DNA of 7,614 nucleotides from SIG440 sp045579055 (GTDB lineage: Bacteria; Bacillota; Clostridia; Monoglobales; Monoglobaceae), in contig JAZNLK010000188.1 of NCBI GenBank assembly GCA_045579055.1, positions 1-7,614 on the forward strand, written 5' to 3'. The position numbers and the translations under genes were made by a program. Every line of letters begins with the position of its first letter. Position 1 is the first letter of the stretch. Below the pieces are notes generated by a model that saw nothing but the letters and a program-made list of their open reading frames with translations, made no database searches and was not told the DNA's origin. This document shows, piece by piece, positions 5,446 to 7,614 of this stretch.

Positions 5446-5853
5446 TTACATCTGCTGCTGATTATTTGCTGTATACTGTGTCTGCTGTGCGTTGTTCCCA
5501 TTAGCATATCCGGGAACTGTAAAAGGTGCAGGCTGTGCAACAGGAGTAACAGGAGCAACAGGTGCAACAGGAGCAGCAGGAGCAACAGGAGCAGTAAAGG
5601 TCGGTGCTGCAGCAGGTGTCTGAGGTGTATTCTGTGCAACAAGCTTGTCTGTGTTGTCAATCAGCTGTCCGAAACCGTACATAAAAAACGAACCTACCCA
5701 CGACATCAGAGCACCCACAAGCATAGTAAGAAGACCAACAGCCTCGTCAGCTTCTTCCATAAGTACAATCCCGCCCAGAACACTGCCGATAATTCCTGCC
5801 CAAGCAAGAACCATTGCAAGTGTCTTTATTTTCTTTCCGATATTAGTAAACAT
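5446..5853 (-). CDS. Small membrane protein with Ala-Pro-Val repeat and Gln/Asn-rich tail, function unknown
   Basis: The product is a 135-residue protein of unknown function. Residues 1-10 are basic (MFTNIGKKIK). Two hydrophobic segments follow, at about 11-32 and 39-60, joined by a short acidic loop (EEADEA); this predicts a helical hairpin in the membrane. Residues 75-112 are a low-complexity Ala/Pro/Val/Thr linker, and the tail (about 113-135) is rich in Asn and Gln (NNAQQTQYTANNQQQM). There is no cleavable signal peptide pattern and no cysteine. The N-terminal half resembles small hypothetical membrane proteins that I recall as common in Clostridia, some of which carry zinc-ribbon tails; this is recollection, not a search result. 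An AGGAGG site precedes the ATG by 7-8 bases. The gene has its own promoter and terminator, so it appears monocistronic and separate from both malQ and spoVA. The strong promoter and ribosome binding site argue that it is a real expressed gene. Confidence 0.8.
   Translation of the reverse strand: MFTNIGKKIKTLAMVLAWAGIIGSVLGGIVLMEEADEAVGLLTMLVGALMSWVGSFFMYGFGQLIDNTDKLVAQNTPQTPAAAPTFTAPVAPAAPVAPVAPVTPVAQPAPFTVPGYANGNNAQQTQYTANNQQQM
5539..5592. repeat. Six tandem 9-bp units within the membrane-protein gene
   Basis: The plus strand holds six consecutive 9-base units close to aacaggagc, with single-base differences in three of them. On the coding strand each unit is GCTCCTGTT-like and encodes Ala-Pro-Val or a variant (Ala-Pro-Ala, Thr-Pro-Val). 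Because the unit is a multiple of three, gain or loss of copies keeps the frame and would lengthen or shorten the linker by three residues. Confidence 0.9.
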
Positions 5854-5890
5854 AAATAAACCCTCCTAAAATTTTTTACTAACTTCTTTT

Positions 5891-5919
5891 ATTCTACATC
5901 TTTCTTCAAAAAATGTCAA
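5891..5919 (-). promoter_or_regulatory. Near-consensus sigma-A promoter for the 135-residue membrane protein gene
   Basis: On the minus strand, a perfect TTGACA (5914-5919) and TAGAAT (5891-5896) are spaced by exactly 17 bases. The -35 begins one base past the malQ stop codon. The predicted leader is about 30 bases and includes AGGAGG. Confidence 0.8.
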
Positions 5920-5920
5920 T

Positions 5921-7351
5921 CTATATTCTGTAATAAAGCTCATTAAGACGTCGGAACCGAGCCTTATCTATGGTATTCAGTTGCTCCTCCGTAACACGAT
6001 AACGCCAATTGTTCTCAGCCCTTCCTGGGAAGTTCAGCCTGGTATCCGAGCCGTAACCAAGCAAATCCTGAATAGTAAAGCACACAATCCCCGCATTGCT
6101 TTGCCATATTGTCCGAATCATCGCAGGAAGTCCTGCAGTCCAGTCGGAATCCGTATATCCGCAATATTCAAGCATTTCACGTCTTTCGCCATCGCCAAGC
6201 TCCCACAAATACCCCAGCAGCGTATTATTATCGTGAGTTCCTGCATATGCAACACAGTTATTCTTGTAATTATGCGGCATATGAGTGGATTCTCCGCCAA
6301 AGAACCCGAACTGAAAAACCCTCATTCCGGGGAATCCGCTGTCCTCAACAAGCTGTTCCACTTCTTTTGTAATGTGACCCAAGTCTTCCGCAATAATCAG
6401 CTTATCTCCTGCAATCCGTCGGATTTTTCCCACAACATCCATTCCGGGTCCCGGATTCCACTGCCCGTTTTTCGCCGTAGTTTCAGAGGCATCCACCGCC
6501 CAATAAGCTTCAAAAGCACGGAAATGGTCAATTCTCAGTCCATCAAAGATTTTCAGCATAAACCCGATTCTGTCCAGCCACCAGTCATAACCCTTTTCCT
6601 TCATTTTCTGCCAGTGGTAAAGAGGATTGCCCCAAAGCTGACCGTCCTCTGAAAAATAATCGGGCGGAACACCTGCAACCGAGGTTGGATATCCCTTTTC
6701 ATCAAGAAAAAACTGTTCCTTGTTTGCCCACACGTCTGCACTGTCGGGGGACACATAAAAAGGGATGTCTCCGATAATTCCAATGCCCTTTTCGTTTGCA
6801 TATGTTTTTATTTCATTCCATTGAGAAAAAAACTCAAACTGAATGAACTTCCACATAAAAAGCACGTCAGGGTCAGCTTCCGTATATGTCCACTCCTGCC
6901 ACTGAACACCATCATTAACCGCCTTCAGAGCCATAAACCGACAAAAGCTTTCAAGATATCTGTTGTCTGCCACAAAAGCTTCAACAACCTCTTTGTTTTT
7001 CACCCTCTTGGATGCCGTGATGAGCAAATCAAACCTTTCGGTTGCCAACCGCTCAAACTCGCACAAATACGGACTTTCCTGTTCTGCCAACTCCAGCTCC
7101 TCTTGGGTTATCAACCCTTTTTTATGTAAAATTTCAAGGTCAACAAAATAAGGATTCCCCGCAAAGGTGGAATAAGACTTATACGGCGAATTGTATTCAT
7201 CCACAGGACAAAATGGCAAAACCTGCCAATATGAAAATCCGCATTCCTCCAAAAAATCAATAAACTTCTTTGCACTTTCCCCAAAGCTGCCGCAGGAAAA
7301 CTTCCCCGGCAAAGAGGAAATATGCATAAGAACACCACTTTTTCTTTTCAC
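5921..7351 (-). CDS. malQ: 4-alpha-glucanotransferase (amylomaltase), GH77
   Basis: MalQ is a cytoplasmic enzyme that transfers alpha-1,4-glucan segments between maltodextrins (disproportionation), releasing glucose and making longer chains for phosphorylase. The 476-residue protein begins MKRKSGVLMHISSLPG, the typical GH77 opening, followed by SYWQVLPFCPV and SPYKSYSTFAGNPYFVD. The catalytic residues are present: the nucleophile Asp275 in DGLRIDHFRAF, the acid/base Glu322 in IIAEDLG, and the third carboxylate Asp374 in YAGTHDNNTLLGY. DIPFYVSPDSADVW and GVPPDYFSEDGQLWGNPLY are also family segments. The length is close to the usual 480-500, so no extra N-terminal carbohydrate-binding domain is present. 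The start is GTG (7349-7351) with GGAGG at a 7-base gap; the ATG one base upstream of it is out of frame and meets TGA at once. No other glucan gene adjoins it. It follows the rpsI terminator, and no clear promoter was found in the short leader. Confidence 0.97.
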   Translation of the reverse strand: MKRKSGVLMHISSLPGKFSCGSFGESAKKFIDFLEECGFSYWQVLPFCPVDEYNSPYKSYSTFAGNPYFVDLEILHKKGLITQEELELAEQESPYLCEFERLATERFDLLITASKRVKNKEVVEAFVADNRYLESFCRFMALKAVNDGVQWQEWTYTEADPDVLFMWKFIQFEFFSQWNEIKTYANEKGIGIIGDIPFYVSPDSADVWANKEQFFLDEKGYPTSVAGVPPDYFSEDGQLWGNPLYHWQKMKEKGYDWWLDRIGFMLKIFDGLRIDHFRAFEAYWAVDASETTAKNGQWNPGPGMDVVGKIRRIAGDKLIIAEDLGHITKEVEQLVEDSGFPGMRVFQFGFFGGESTHMPHNYKNNCVAYAGTHDNNTLLGYLWELGDGERREMLEYCGYTDSDWTAGLPAMIRTIWQSNAGIVCFTIQDLLGYGSDTRLNFPGRAENNWRYRVTEEQLNTIDKARFRRLNELYYRI

Positions 7352-7358
7352 ATCGTCA

Positions 7359-7363
7359 CCTCC
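7359..7363 (-). promoter_or_regulatory. Ribosome binding site for the GTG start of malQ
   Basis: GGAGG, part of GGAGGTGA (a near-perfect anti-16S match), lies 7 bases before GTG at 7349-7351. An overlapping ATG at 7351-7353 is followed directly by TGA in its own frame, so GTG is the usable start. Confidence 0.85.
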
Positions 7364-7405
7364 AAAGCAACTGCCTTTATTCTCTTTTCGCCATCACCCC
7401 ACCAC

Positions 7406-7444
7406 AAAAAGCAAATCCCGAAAACAGCTTGTTTTCGGGATTTG
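7406..7444 (-). terminator. Rho-independent terminator of rpsI
   Basis: A perfect 15-bp inverted repeat (7412-7426 with 7430-7444) encloses a 3-base loop, has a CCCG/CGGG core, and is followed on the minus strand by a T5 run (7406-7410). It lies 14 bases past the rpsI stop and separates the ribosomal transcript from malQ. Confidence 0.93.
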
Positions 7445-7458
7445 TAAGCGATAACCAA

Positions 7459-7614
7459 TTATCTCTTTGAGAACTGGGGAGCACGACGAGCTGCTTTGAG
7501 TCCGTACTTCTTTCTTTCCTTCATTCTGGGGTCACGAGTGAGGAAGCCTGCCTTCTTGAGGGCGGGTCTGTATGTCTCATCTGCGAGAAGGAGAGCGCGA
7601 GCGATACCGTGGCG
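7459..7614 (-). CDS. rpsI: 30S ribosomal protein S9, C-terminal 51 residues (runs off right edge)
   Basis: S9 is a small-subunit ribosomal protein whose C-terminal tail reaches the P-site tRNA. The visible part starts RHGIARALLLADETYRP and ends with the universal basic tail FLTRDPRMKERKKYGLKAARRAPQFSKR, finishing in Ser-Lys-Arg at the stop as in nearly all bacterial S9 proteins. About 80 N-terminal residues lie beyond the edge. In most Firmicutes rplM (L13) sits directly upstream and would be expected outside the window. The strong terminator right after the stop shows that this is the end of that transcription unit. Confidence 0.97.
   Translation of the reverse strand, partial: RHGIARALLLADETYRPALKKAGFLTRDPRMKERKKYGLKAARRAPQFSKR

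Noticed and set aside
5305..5859. Plus-strand 184-codon open frame rich in Cys, Arg, Ser and Asn across the membrane-protein gene
   Set aside because: It is the antisense shadow of the 9-bp repeat (Asn-Arg-Ser/Cys triplets) and of the terminator region. It lacks a ribosome binding site, while the minus-strand gene has promoter, binding site and terminator.
5981..6652. Plus-strand 223-codon open frame opposite malQ
   Set aside because: It runs fully antisense to a malQ segment with intact catalytic motifs, has no ribosome binding site and no recognisable protein features.
7376..7410. Possible malQ promoter TTGTGG-17-GAGAAT on the minus strand
   Set aside because: Both hexamers are poor matches and the -35 would overlap the T run of the rpsI terminator, so I do not list it.

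Overview
All genes in this window lie on the minus strand, so transcription runs from high to low coordinates. The gene content is that of an endospore-forming Clostridia-type Firmicute: a three-gene spoVA operon, strong GGAGG-type ribosome binding sites, and a miaB / YlbF-YmcA-family / mutS order that resembles the Bacillus ymcB-ymcA-cotE-mutS region. The protein sequences look like Ruminococcaceae/Oscillospiraceae, but that lineage is an inference from impression only. Every protein gene except one 135-residue membrane protein can be assigned to a known family.

Layout in transcriptional order: (1) 7614-7459, the C-terminal end of ribosomal protein S9 (rpsI), closed by a perfect 15-bp hairpin terminator. 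(2) 7351-5921, malQ, a GH77 4-alpha-glucanotransferase with a GTG start. (3) 5853-5446, a small two-helix membrane protein with an Ala-Pro-Val repeat and a Gln-rich tail. It has its own near-consensus promoter directly after the malQ stop and a terminator behind it. (4) 5318-3465, the spoVAC-spoVAD-spoVAE operon for dipicolinic acid movement in spores, with a candidate forespore-type promoter abutting the preceding terminator. (5) 3292 to the left edge, miaB (TTG start), a YlbF/YmcA-family gene with a four-cysteine tail, and the first 463 codons of mutS. Two candidate vegetative promoters precede miaB.

Functionally the window joins several housekeeping functions: translation (rpsI), tRNA modification (miaB), mismatch repair (mutS) and alpha-glucan metabolism (malQ). 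It also holds one developmental operon (spoVACDE). No mobile element, CRISPR array, tRNA or rRNA was seen, and no plus-strand gene is convincing. I did not find a clearly new multi-gene system. The points most worth a second look are the cysteine-tailed YmcA-like protein lacking a cotE neighbour, the 9-bp tandem repeat in the membrane-protein gene, and the compact regulatory DNA upstream of miaB, which contains a dyad and a possible 18-codon ORF. Several gene starts are set by ribosome binding sites rather than by the longest reading frame, and these are noted in the entries.
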